64,000 nucleotides of DNA from Solidesulfovibrio carbinoliphilus subsp. oakridgensis. GTDB taxonomy: Bacteria > Desulfobacterota > Desulfovibrionia > Desulfovibrionales > Desulfovibrionaceae. The stretch lies in assembly GCF_000177215.2 (NCBI RefSeq), contig NZ_CM001368.1, positions 2,170,001 to 2,234,000 on the forward strand. Direction: 5' to 3'. Below, piece after piece: positions 1 to 7,663 of this stretch (position 1 is the first letter of the stretch; every line of letters begins with the position of its first letter). The notes beneath the pieces are model-generated. The model saw only the letters and a list, made by a program, of their open reading frames with translations, was not told the DNA's origin and did not search any database. The position numbers and the translations under genes are program-made.

Positions 1-1200
1 ACCACCTTCGACGGCCGCATCCTGTCGGCCAACGCCGCCATGGCCCACATGCTCGGCTACGATACGCCCCAGGAGTTCATGGAAACCGTCACCGACGTCG
101 GCCGCCAGCTTTTCCACTCGCCGGACGAACGCCGGCGGATGCTCACGCGCCTTTTGTCCGAAGACAGCGTGCCCGGCCTCCAGCTCCGGTTCCTGCGCCG
201 CGACGGCCAGACCATCTGGGTGCTTTTAAACATCCGGCTGGTGCGCGACGGCAAAGGCAATCCGCTGTATACCGAAGGCACGCTCACCGATGTCACGGCC
301 CGGGTCCGGGCCGAACGCCGTCTGGAAATCTTAAACCGCCACCTGCGCGAGGCCGTCAAGGAACGGACCCGCCGGCTGGCCGAAAAAGCGGCCGAACTCG
401 AAGCCGCCAACCTGCGCCTCCAGGAACTCGACCGGCTCAAATCCGGGTTCCTGGCCACCGTTTCCCACGACCTGCGCACGCCGCTGACGTCCATCATGGG
501 CTTCGCCAAGCTCATCACCCGCGATTTCACCAAATTCTTCAAGCCGTTCGCCTCGGGCCACGAACGCCTGACCCGGCAGGCCGACCGCATCGCCGCCAAC
601 CTCGGCATCATCGAAAGCGAAGGCGAACGCCTGACAAGGCTTGTCAACGACTTCCTCGACCTGTCCAAGATCGAATCCGGCCGGGCCCAGTGGCGCGACG
701 CCACCGTGGACACCGCCGCCCTCATCCTCCGGGCCACCGAAGCCAGCAGCGCCGATTTCGCGGCCAAGCCCGAGGTGGCTTTCACCATGGACGTGGCCCC
801 GGACCTGCCGCCGCTTCGCATCGACCCCGACCGCCTGACCCAGGTGCTGGTCAATCTCCTCGGCAATGCCGCCAAATTCACCGACCAGGGCCACGTCCGG
901 CTGCGGGCCGGCGTCGCGGGGCCGGTCCTTCGCGTGGAAGTGACCGACACCGGCCAGGGCATTCCCCGGGAATCGCTGGAGAAAATCTTCGATAAATTCC
1001 ATCAGGCCCAGGCCGGGGACACCGTCCAGGAAGGCCAGCGCCGCAAAGGCACCGGCCTTGGCCTGGCCATCTGCCGCCAGATCGTCGGGCACTACCAGGG
1101 CCGCATCTGGGCCGAATCCGAACTCGGCCGGGGCAGCACCTTTCTCATGGAGCTTCCGCTCCCCCACCTGTCGCCGGGGGAGAACGAGGACGGAGAATAG
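1..1200 (+). CDS. PAS sensor histidine kinase, 5' end outside window
   Basis: The reading frame is open from base 1, so the true start lies upstream and the protein is N-terminally incomplete (399 residues visible). The visible part begins inside a PAS fold (FDGRILSANAAM, then a PAC-like stretch ending in GTLTDVTA). A charged coiled coil follows, then a HisKA domain with the phosphoacceptor His in VSHDLRTP (about visible residue 156). The HATPase domain has the N box LLGNAAKF, G1 DTGQGIP and G2 GTGLGLAI. No membrane segment is visible in this part. It should autophosphorylate and pass phosphate to a response regulator, but none is encoded next to it on this side. The signal is unknown. Confidence 0.93.
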   Translation, partial: TTFDGRILSANAAMAHMLGYDTPQEFMETVTDVGRQLFHSPDERRRMLTRLLSEDSVPGLQLRFLRRDGQTIWVLLNIRLVRDGKGNPLYTEGTLTDVTARVRAERRLEILNRHLREAVKERTRRLAEKAAELEAANLRLQELDRLKSGFLATVSHDLRTPLTSIMGFAKLITRDFTKFFKPFASGHERLTRQADRIAANLGIIESEGERLTRLVNDFLDLSKIESGRAQWRDATVDTAALILRATEASSADFAAKPEVAFTMDVAPDLPPLRIDPDRLTQVLVNLLGNAAKFTDQGHVRLRAGVAGPVLRVEVTDTGQGIPRESLEKIFDKFHQAQAGDTVQEGQRRKGTGLGLAICRQIVGHYQGRIWAESELGRGSTFLMELPLPHLSPGENEDGE

Positions 1201-1230
1201 AGGCGGGAGAAGGGGAGAGAAGACGAAGAA

Positions 1231-1264
1231 GCCTCCGGCGGCCGGGGGGGATCATCCCCCCCGG
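1231..1264 (+). repeat. GC-rich palindromic intergenic repeat, GCCTCCGGCGG family
   Basis: The constant block GCCTCCGGCGG (1231-1241) is followed by a perfect 11-bp inverted repeat around one central base (1242-1264). The same 23 bases recur at 23551-23573. The repeat lies 30 bp after the kinase stop codon and faces an inverted copy at 1362-1397. It resembles REP-type DNA; a role in 3'-end formation is possible but not shown. Confidence 0.8.
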
Positions 1265-1361
1265 CCCCCCCGGGCGGGGATTTGGGCAGGCGAGTGGTTC
1301 GGCAGTCGTTGGCGGTTGCGCGTCGGTGCGACCGGAATCGGGCCGCCCCCTCCGGGTGGGT

Positions 1362-1397
1362 CCGGGAGGGGGTGACCCCCTCCCGGCCGCCGGAGGC
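1362..1397 (-). repeat. Inverted copy of the GCCTCCGGCGG repeat
   Basis: A perfect 12-bp inverted repeat around a central G (1362-1386) is followed by the reverse complement of the constant block (1387-1397). With the 1231 copy it forms a facing pair filling the 242-bp space between convergent genes. I see no other gene or signal in this gap. Confidence 0.78.
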
Positions 1398-1442
1398 ATC
1401 TTCCCTTCCCCCGTCCCGCCCCGCCCGCCGCCGCGTCCGGGG

Positions 1443-1940
1443 CTACTGGCCGCCCTTCTGGCGCTGCTGGTCGATTTCCTTTTTGAGGCCTTCGCCGTAT
1501 TTGCGGGACTGGATGATGATGTCGTCGACCTTGTCGCCACGAATCTTCATGAGCGAAATCTTATACGCCCCATCGATGGGAATCATGGAGTTCTTGGAAT
1601 CCGCGTACAAGGCGTTCATGGCGCTGACGACCTGGTCCGGGTCCATGCCGGCGTAGGAATTGAAGCAGCCCCGGAAGTTGTTCTCGATGTCCTGGGCCTT
1701 GGCATCCTTTTGCATGGTGCTGATGTCGGTGCACATGATCCGCACGGCCGTGGCCAGGCCGAAGAGGAAGGCCCGTTTTTCCTTTTCGGTGTTGCTGGTC
1801 CAGGCGTGGGCGAACGTGGCGGCGCCGGCCGGGGCCGAGGCGGCCGGAGCCGCGGCCGTGACCTGGGAGGCCGGGAAAGCCGGGACGCGGCCGACCACGA
1901 GCACGAACAGGGCGGCAAAGAGCAGAGCCTTTTTGGACAT
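1443..1940 (-). CDS. Exported protein of unknown function
   Basis: A 165-residue protein starting at ATG 1940, preceded by a good ribosome site (AAGGAG). The N-terminus MSKKALLFAALFVLVVG is a typical Sec signal peptide, followed by an Ala/Pro-rich linker to about residue 45 and then a folded-looking domain with two Cys (near MCTD and RGCF) that could pair in the periplasm. The C-terminus is charged (KKEIDQQRQKGGQ). I do not recognise the family. The gene stands alone and converges on the upstream kinase; the next gene (2103) is divergent. Confidence 0.8.
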   Translation of the reverse strand: MSKKALLFAALFVLVVGRVPAFPASQVTAAAPAASAPAGAATFAHAWTSNTEKEKRAFLFGLATAVRIMCTDISTMQKDAKAQDIENNFRGCFNSYAGMDPDQVVSAMNALYADSKNSMIPIDGAYKISLMKIRGDKVDDIIIQSRKYGEGLKKEIDQQRQKGGQ

Positions 1941-2102
1941 GACGGAATTCTCCTTGGGTGGAAACGCTCGGGCGAGGGCCCGGAAAGATATGGGCCGTAC
2001 CTACGCCAAGGCCGGCCGGCCGGCAAGGGGGCCGCCCTTGACAATCGGGCCGGCTCGGGCTTTGTTGAAGGAACGTCCGAAGTTGCGTCAAAGGAGCCTG
2101 CC

Positions 2103-2717
2103 ATGATCCGATGCCTCCTGGTCTTGCCTGTCCTTGCCCTGTGCCTGGTGGCGGCCGTGCCCGCCCGCGCCGCCGACGCGCCGACCGAAATCGCCGGCCT
2201 GGCCCTTGGCGCCAATGCCGAAGAGTTGCGCGACCGCCTGGACATTTCCCGCATGGCTCCTTTGTGGGACCGGCCCTGGATGATCCGGGCCAACCTCAAG
2301 CCGACCAAGGGTTTCGCCGGCGGCTATGTGATCCTTGGCGGCTGCGCCACCACCAACCGCGTCGAGCGGGTGCGCCTGCAGTACCAGGACGGCTCCATGG
2401 CCCGGTTCGACAAGCTGGCCAAGGCCCTGACCGCCCGCTACGGCCTGCCGACCCCCCTGCCGGGCAAGCCGGGCGGCAAGTACCGGGGCCTGCGCTGGGT
2501 GTTCGGGTCCAACAAGACCAAGGGCATGGACATGCTGCTCGAGCATTTCGAGGGGAGCGGCGAGGACAATCCCACGGGCAACATCATCCGCCTGTCCGAC
2601 AACCGGGCTCTGGCCCAGGAACGGGCCTGCTACGATTCCATGGTGCGGGGCGCGCCCGAGCCCAGGCCCGCCTTTCCCCTCTTCGAGATCGACGACTCCT
2701 GGCTGTTGCCCAAATAG
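2103..2717 (+). CDS. Exported protein of unknown function
   Basis: A 204-residue protein. The frame is open further upstream, but ATG 2103 follows AAAGGAG and begins a clear signal peptide (MIRCLLVLPVLALCLVAAVPARA, cleavage probably after ARA-A). The mature part has a pattern seen in small periplasmic proteins (TEIAGLALGANAEELRDRLD near the start, YGLPTPLP in the middle). No catalytic motif is evident. Two Cys (GGCATT and ERACYD) could form a disulfide. It diverges from the gene ending at 1443 with about 160 bp between them. Function not assigned. Confidence 0.82.
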   Translation: MIRCLLVLPVLALCLVAAVPARAADAPTEIAGLALGANAEELRDRLDISRMAPLWDRPWMIRANLKPTKGFAGGYVILGGCATTNRVERVRLQYQDGSMARFDKLAKALTARYGLPTPLPGKPGGKYRGLRWVFGSNKTKGMDMLLEHFEGSGEDNPTGNIIRLSDNRALAQERACYDSMVRGAPEPRPAFPLFEIDDSWLLPK

Positions 2718-2885
2718 GCGGGTTGCCGCGATCCTTGGGGCGGGACCGGCGGGTTCGCGCGGCCCCGCCCGATGGGGGCCCGGTCGCCAGCGGCCCCTTT
2801 CCGGGGGCCCCGGCCCCCCCTGGCGGCCAGGGCCCTGCCGGCCCCGGGAAGGCGGGCTAACCCTTTGGAAAAGAGCGACGTTTTA

Positions 2886-2915
2886 TTGACACAAAAGCGT
2901 CACCCGGCCTATAAT
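2886..2915 (+). promoter_or_regulatory. Consensus sigma-70 promoter of gap
   Basis: A perfect -35 TTGACA (2886-2891) and a perfect -10 TATAAT (2910-2915) are separated by 18 bp. The predicted start is near 2922, giving a leader of about 90 nt before the GAPDH ATG at 3011. It stands in otherwise GC-rich DNA and suggests strong constitutive transcription. Confidence 0.85.
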
Positions 2916-3010
2916 CCGCCGCGTTTGCGGGCCTCTCCCGTCCGCCGGACGCTCCGGGCCGAGACGCGCCCCACCCCGACAGTCACGACAACTCCCAGGA
3001 GGACCAGGAT

Positions 3011-3994
3011 ATGGCGGTTACGATCGGCATCAACGGATTTGGCCGGATCGGTCGGTACCTGACGCGGCTTCTGGCCGACGACCCCGACATCACCCTCACG
3101 GCCATAAACGCCCGGGCCGACAACGCCCAGCTCGCCCATCTGCTCAAGTACGATTCCGTGCACGGCCGGTTCGCCGGCACGGTGGTCCCCTGCGACGAGG
3201 GCCTCATGATCAACGACAGGCTGGTCCGGATCACCCGCCACGGCGGCGGCGACTGGCGCTGGGCCGATTGCGGCTGCCAGTTCGTGATCGAGACCACGGG
3301 CAAATTCGTGGACCGGGAATCGTGCGAAAAGCACCTGGCCAGCGGCGCGCAAAAGGTGATCATCAGCGCGCCCGGCAAAAACGAGGACGTGACCGTCGTC
3401 ATGGGCGTCAACGACCACGAGCTGGCCCCGGAGCACCGCATCATCTCCAACGCCTCCTGCACCACCAACTGCCTGGCCCCCATCGCCAAGGCCTTAAACG
3501 ACGCCTTCGGCATCCGGCACGGGCTCATGACCACCATCCACTCCTACACCATGAGCCAGCGCATCCTGGACGGCTCCCACAAGGACTGGCGGCGGGGCCG
3601 GGCCTGCGCCCTGTCCATGATCCCGACCACCACCGGCGCGGCCAGGGCCGTGACCAAGGTCATCCCGGCCCTTACCGGCAAGCTCGACGGCATGTCCATC
3701 CGGGTCCCGACGCCAAACGTCTCCGTGGTCGATTTCACCTGCGAGCTCGACAAGCCGACCGATACGGCCGGCATGCTGGCCGTGCTCCAGGCGGCGGCCG
3801 GGGACAACCTCGGGTTCACCGACGAGCCGCTGGTGTCCATCGACTTCGTGGGCGACACCCACGGCGGCGTGGTGGACGCCAAGGCCAGCCAGGTCCTCGA
3901 CGGCACCATGGCCAAGGTGCTCGCCTGGTACGACAACGAGGCCGGGTTCACCAACCAGCTCGTGCGCCTGATCAAGAAAGCTGCCGCCTTTTAG
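3011..3994 (+). CDS. gap: Type I glyceraldehyde-3-phosphate dehydrogenase
   Basis: A 327-residue protein, usual length for the family. It oxidises glyceraldehyde 3-phosphate with phosphate to 1,3-bisphosphoglycerate in glycolysis and gluconeogenesis. Visible features are the dinucleotide-binding motif INGFGRIGR (7-15), the active-site motif SNASCTTNC with catalytic Cys150, His177 in TTIHSYT, and the C-terminal WYDNEAGF. After beta-strand 2, the position where NAD-specific enzymes carry Asp reads INAR, so Ala34 and Arg35 replace the usual Asp-Leu. This may relax or change cofactor preference. ATG 3011 follows AGGAGGACC. The gene is monocistronic by spacing and has its own strong promoter at 2886. 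Confidence 0.97.
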   Translation: MAVTIGINGFGRIGRYLTRLLADDPDITLTAINARADNAQLAHLLKYDSVHGRFAGTVVPCDEGLMINDRLVRITRHGGGDWRWADCGCQFVIETTGKFVDRESCEKHLASGAQKVIISAPGKNEDVTVVMGVNDHELAPEHRIISNASCTTNCLAPIAKALNDAFGIRHGLMTTIHSYTMSQRILDGSHKDWRRGRACALSMIPTTTGAARAVTKVIPALTGKLDGMSIRVPTPNVSVVDFTCELDKPTDTAGMLAVLQAAAGDNLGFTDEPLVSIDFVGDTHGGVVDAKASQVLDGTMAKVLAWYDNEAGFTNQLVRLIKKAAAF

Positions 3995-4181
3995 GCCGTC
4001 CCCCGTTTCCGGACATCCGACCGCCCGCCGGCCCCGTGGCCCGCGGGCGGCCCGCGTTCTTTCCCTCCCCCCCGCCGGCCTGCCCGGCCCTGGCCCCCCC
4101 GCTCTAAAGCAAACGGCCAACCGGCCGATACGCCTTGTGCAAACGGCACTGCGCCGCAAACGCCAGCACGAGGTTTTGGCC

Positions 4182-5342
4182 ATGACCGCGCCCACGACGC
4201 CCCTTTTTCGCTCCCCGCTCATCGTCTCCGCCAGCGAAGGCCATGCCAAGATCGACCGGGACTTTTTAAAGCGCGCCCGCATCTTCGGCGCCCGCCACGT
4301 GACGAGCGGCGCCGAGGCGCTGGCCCACCTGCGGCGCGGCGGGGCGGATCTCATCCTCTGCGACGCGACGCTTGCCGACATGGACGGCCAGGCCTTCGTG
4401 GCCGCCCTGCGGGCCGATCCGGCCCTGGCCGGCATCCCGGTCATCCTGGCCACCGTCGGCGGCCGGCGGGCCGAGGTCCTGGCCGCGGTCAAGCTCGGCG
4501 TGGCCGGCTACTGCCTGCGTCCCTATTCCGAGGACACCTTCCGGCGGCACCTCTCCATGGCCGCCCATGTGGCCCGGTTCGCAGCCGCGGAAAAGGCCGC
4601 CCTGGCCCGGGCCAGGGCCGGCGAGGCCGCGGGCGACCTGGACGGGGCGGCCCGGGACTTTGCCGCCGTGGCCGAGACCCCGGACGCCGCGCCCCGGCTT
4701 TTCGAGGAAGGCATGGCGGCCCTGGCCGTCCGGGACTTCGAACGGGCCATCGTGGCCTTTCACAAGGCCCTGGGCGCAAACGAGCTCTTCGTGGAAGCCT
4801 ATCTCGGCCTGGCCCGGGCCTGGCTGGCCAAGGGCAGCACCCGCCAGTACCGCCAGTACATGAAGCAGGCGGCCTCGGCCTGCGCCCGGGCCCGGCGGTT
4901 CACGGAGCTGCGCGACCAGTTCCTGGCCCTGCTCGCGGCCGACGAGGCCGGGTTCAACCCGTTTCTGGCCCTTGGCAACGAGCTTTTGCGCGACCGGCAC
5001 TACGCCGCCTCCATCTCGCTTTTCCGGCATGCCCAGGAACTGGCCCCGCAAAACGCCGACATTTATCTCAGCCTGTCCAAGGCCTACCATTTCCTGCGCC
5101 GCCCGGATCTGGCCCGGCGGGCCGTGGACAAGAGCCTGGCCTTAAACGACCGCAGCGACGAGGCCCGGGCCCTGCGCCAGCGTCTGGCCGACCGCGACAG
5201 GGAGGGTCTGGCGGCCCCGGGCGCCTTGCCCGGAGGGACCGACGCGCCGCGCTATCCGCTGCTCCTGCGCGGCGTCCTCTACCTGGCCGGCCTGGCCACC
5301 GACGCCCTCGTGCGGCCCCGCCGCCAGGCCAAGGCCGCCTGA
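4182..5342 (+). CDS. Degenerate response-regulator receiver fused to TPR repeats
   Basis: About 386 residues. ATG 4182 is preferred over the in-frame GTG at 4137 because GAGG precedes it. Residues 10-125 form a receiver-like domain with a candidate phosphoacceptor Asp61 in LCDATLADMDG. The N-terminal acidic pair is absent (SASEG) and the near-invariant Lys is Arg (YCLRPY), so phosphorylation may be lost or altered. After a helical linker, residues from about 165 to 345 show at least three TPR-like helical pairs (for example AIVAFHKALGANELFVEAYLGLARAWL). There is no DNA-binding or enzymatic output domain, so it is likely a protein-interaction adaptor. No partner kinase is adjacent. Confidence 0.85.
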   Translation: MTAPTTPLFRSPLIVSASEGHAKIDRDFLKRARIFGARHVTSGAEALAHLRRGGADLILCDATLADMDGQAFVAALRADPALAGIPVILATVGGRRAEVLAAVKLGVAGYCLRPYSEDTFRRHLSMAAHVARFAAAEKAALARARAGEAAGDLDGAARDFAAVAETPDAAPRLFEEGMAALAVRDFERAIVAFHKALGANELFVEAYLGLARAWLAKGSTRQYRQYMKQAASACARARRFTELRDQFLALLAADEAGFNPFLALGNELLRDRHYAASISLFRHAQELAPQNADIYLSLSKAYHFLRRPDLARRAVDKSLALNDRSDEARALRQRLADRDREGLAAPGALPGGTDAPRYPLLLRGVLYLAGLATDALVRPRRQAKAA

Positions 5343-5490
5343 TCCCGCCGCCGGCCCGCCTTATCCAACGGCCCCTTGCCGGGGCCCGCCACGGCCAGCC
5401 CGGCAGGCCGTCCGACAGGCAGATTGCCTTGGGCCGGAAAGTGGGGCATAGCGAGGCCAGGAGCGCCGGTCGGCGCTCCCGGAGGAAGAC

Positions 5491-5778
5491 ATGTCCGAAG
5501 CCGTCACACCCGCCGGACATACCGAAGCGTCTCCCGCCGGCCATATCGAGGCCCAGCCTCCCGGCCGCTTCGAGGCCCTGCCGCCCGGCCGTTTCGAAGC
5601 CCTGCCACCCGGCACGGTGGCCATCTCCCCGGCCGGGGCGGTGTCGACCTCGCCGGCCGGCCATGTCGAGCCCGTGCCCGGAGGCCATGTGGAACCGGCG
5701 CCCGGAGGCCATGTCGAACCCCTTCCCGCCGGGTCCGTGGAAGTCCCCCTCGGCGGCATCGTCAACATCCGGCTCTAG
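5491..5778 (+). CDS. Small octapeptide-repeat protein
   Basis: A 95-residue protein from ATG 5491 with a strong ribosome site (GGAGGA). After MSEAVT the whole sequence is ten tandem octapeptides plus a final partial unit, consensus P-x-G-x-[V/I/F]-x-x-x, for example PAGHTEAS, PPGRFEAL (twice in a row), PAGHVEPV, PGGHVEPA. There is no Cys, no signal peptide and no membrane segment. The regular Pro-x-Gly turn with an alternating hydrophobic residue suggests a short beta-solenoid or beta-roll, but this is inference. Codons differ between adjacent repeats while the peptide is kept, which argues for a translated gene. No known family recognised. A lipoprotein gene follows 51 bp downstream. Confidence 0.7.
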   Translation: MSEAVTPAGHTEASPAGHIEAQPPGRFEALPPGRFEALPPGTVAISPAGAVSTSPAGHVEPVPGGHVEPAPGGHVEPLPAGSVEVPLGGIVNIRL

Positions 5779-5829
5779 TTCCGATTCCACCTCCATTCGG
5801 ACGTACGGGCCGAAACCACCTGGAATGCC

Positions 5830-6159
5830 ATGCACCCAATTCCTGCCATTTCCCGTTGCTTCGCCGCCGGCCTGGCCGGACTTCTCGTGACCGCGGTCCT
5901 CGGCTGCGGCCCGCGCAACACCTGGGTCAACCCGGACCATGGCCAGTTCCTGGTCGAAAAGGTCAAGGTCAACCGCAACGCCTACCTGCGCTACGCCCAG
6001 GCCGAGGAAGAGTCCCGCCGCGACGGCAACGCCGCGGACTCGGCCCGGTACCAGGAAGCCAAGGAGGCGGCCCGCAAGGAATACGACCGGTACAGCCGGG
6101 AGCTGTCCGCGTACAACGCCGCCCACCCGGGCAAGGCCGTCACGGAAGACGCCTTGTAG
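5830..6159 (+). CDS. Small putative lipoprotein
   Basis: A 109-residue protein. The N-terminal hydrophobic segment ends in LLVTAVLGC, a plausible lipobox with Cys26 as the lipidated residue. The mature part is about 80 residues, strongly charged and probably all helical (KVKVNRNAYLRYAQAEEESRRD, then a second helix rich in Glu, Arg and Lys). No enzymatic motif. It follows the octapeptide-repeat gene and may share its transcript. No strong Shine-Dalgarno sequence is visible before ATG 5830, so the start is less certain. It converges on secF and the pair is separated by the hairpin at 6224. Confidence 0.68.
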   Translation: MHPIPAISRCFAAGLAGLLVTAVLGCGPRNTWVNPDHGQFLVEKVKVNRNAYLRYAQAEEESRRDGNAADSARYQEAKEAARKEYDRYSRELSAYNAAHPGKAVTEDAL

Positions 6160-6223
6160 GCCCGCGCCATGGCGCGGCGGCCGGCGGGCAGGCCCGGACG
6201 GCCCGCCGGCCAACCCTGGACAC

Positions 6224-6251
6224 AAAAAAGGCCGCCCCGTCGGGGGCGGCC
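6224..6251 (-). terminator. Intrinsic terminator of secF
   Basis: A 9-bp GC stem (6230-6238 with 6243-6251) and a 4-nt loop. On the minus strand it is followed by a run of T (the A run at 6224-6229). It sits about 38 bp past the secF stop and also separates secF from the convergent lipoprotein gene. Confidence 0.88.
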
Positions 6252-6288
6252 TTGGTCGTCGGAAGCGTCGGAATGGCCCGGGGCTGGC

Positions 6289-7380
6289 TCAGGCCTTGGC
6301 GGGCGCGGTCGTGCCGGCTCCGGCGCCGGCCCGGGGCGTAAGCCCGGAACCGAGGTCCAGCAGGATGGGGCTGGCCACGAAGATCGAGGAATAGGTGCCG
6401 GCCAGGATGCCGATCAGCATGGCCAGGGCGAAGTCGTGGATGACCGCGCCGCCGAGAAAATAGAGGCAGGCGACGGTCAGGAGCGTGGTGCCGGCGGTCA
6501 GGATGGTGCGCGAGAGGGTCTCGTTGACGCTGGCGTTTATGACCTGCTCGAAGGGCAGGGCCTTGCCCACGGCCCGGTTCTTTTCCCGGATGCGGTCGTA
6601 GACGATGATGGTGTCGTTGAGCGAATAGCCGAGGATGGTCAGGAGCGCGGCCACGATGGTCAGGTCGAACTCCTTGTCGAGGAGGGAGAAGATGCTGACC
6701 GTGACGAGGATGTCGTGGAGGTCGGCCACCACCGCCCCGAGGGCGTACTTGAGCCGCATGACGAAACACAGGGCCAGGGTGATGCACATGGCTGCGGCGA
6801 TCAGCCAGACGGTCGAGGCGCCGGCGAGCTTGAGCAGGTAGATGCCGCCGGCCAGGCCGGCCGCCATCATGCCGGCCGCCATCCACCGCTGCTCGAAGCG
6901 GCCGGAAATATAGATGGCGATCAGGAGCACGGAATAGAAAATGGCTTCGAGCGCCTTGCCGCGCAAATCCGCCCCGACCTTGGGGCCGACCATCTCCAGG
7001 CGCTGGACCGCGTAGCCCGAGTCCGGCAGGTTCTTGGCCAGGGCCGCCTCCACCGAGGCCCGCACGGTCTCCTGGTTGACCCCGTTGTCCGAGGCCCGGA
7101 TGAGAAATTCGTTGGCCTCGTCCTGGCCGAAACGCTGGACCACCACGTTGTCGAGGCCCACCTGGTCCACGGCCTTGGTGATGGTCTCCACGTCCAGGGC
7201 CTTGGCGAACCGGACCTGGATGGACAGGCCGCCGGCGAAGTCCACGCCGAAACGGGGGCCGCCCTTGACGGCCAGGGACACGAACCCGGCCACGATGATC
7301 GCCGCCGAAATCAGGTAGGCAAGCTTCCTGTATTTCAGAAAATTGATGTTCGTGCCGGGCTTTATCAGCTCCAGAACCAT
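6289..7380 (-). CDS. secF: Protein translocase subunit SecF
   Basis: 363 residues from ATG 7380, chosen because it follows AGGGGGAG and starts MVLELIKPGTNINFL as SecF proteins do. Longer in-frame extensions upstream look non-coding. SecF and SecD together use the proton motive force to help late steps of Sec export. Visible are TM1 (about residues 18-37), the conserved FGVDFAGG motif opening the periplasmic domain, and five further membrane segments including the LGYSLNDTIIVYDRIREKNR signature of the RND-like core. secD normally lies directly upstream, but here the next genes are hflC and hflK and no secD is in the window. The 283 bp between secF and hflC hold no gene I can support. Confidence 0.95.
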   Translation of the reverse strand: MVLELIKPGTNINFLKYRKLAYLISAAIIVAGFVSLAVKGGPRFGVDFAGGLSIQVRFAKALDVETITKAVDQVGLDNVVVQRFGQDEANEFLIRASDNGVNQETVRASVEAALAKNLPDSGYAVQRLEMVGPKVGADLRGKALEAIFYSVLLIAIYISGRFEQRWMAAGMMAAGLAGGIYLLKLAGASTVWLIAAAMCITLALCFVMRLKYALGAVVADLHDILVTVSIFSLLDKEFDLTIVAALLTILGYSLNDTIIVYDRIREKNRAVGKALPFEQVINASVNETLSRTILTAGTTLLTVACLYFLGGAVIHDFALAMLIGILAGTYSSIFVASPILLDLGSGLTPRAGAGAGTTAPAKA

Positions 7381-7663
7381 CGTCTCCCCCTCTGGGTTGC
7401 TCCGGGAATGGCGGGGAAGGGGCCGGCGGCCGCCGGTTTTTTCCTTCCTCCCGGAAAGGCCATGCACCTTCCGTCAAATGCGCGCGCCTTGTCAAGCGTG
7501 GCGGCCTGGCGGTGGGGTGCCGTGGTGAAAAGCCGGGCCAGGCCGTCCCCAGCCGGCGCGGGCCGGACAAAACGGCAGCCTGTCGGCCGGCCGTCGCGCC
7601 CCCGAAAAGCGGGCCGCCGTCCCGGTCGAACAGGCAGCCGGGACAACGGCCTGGGCACGAGAC

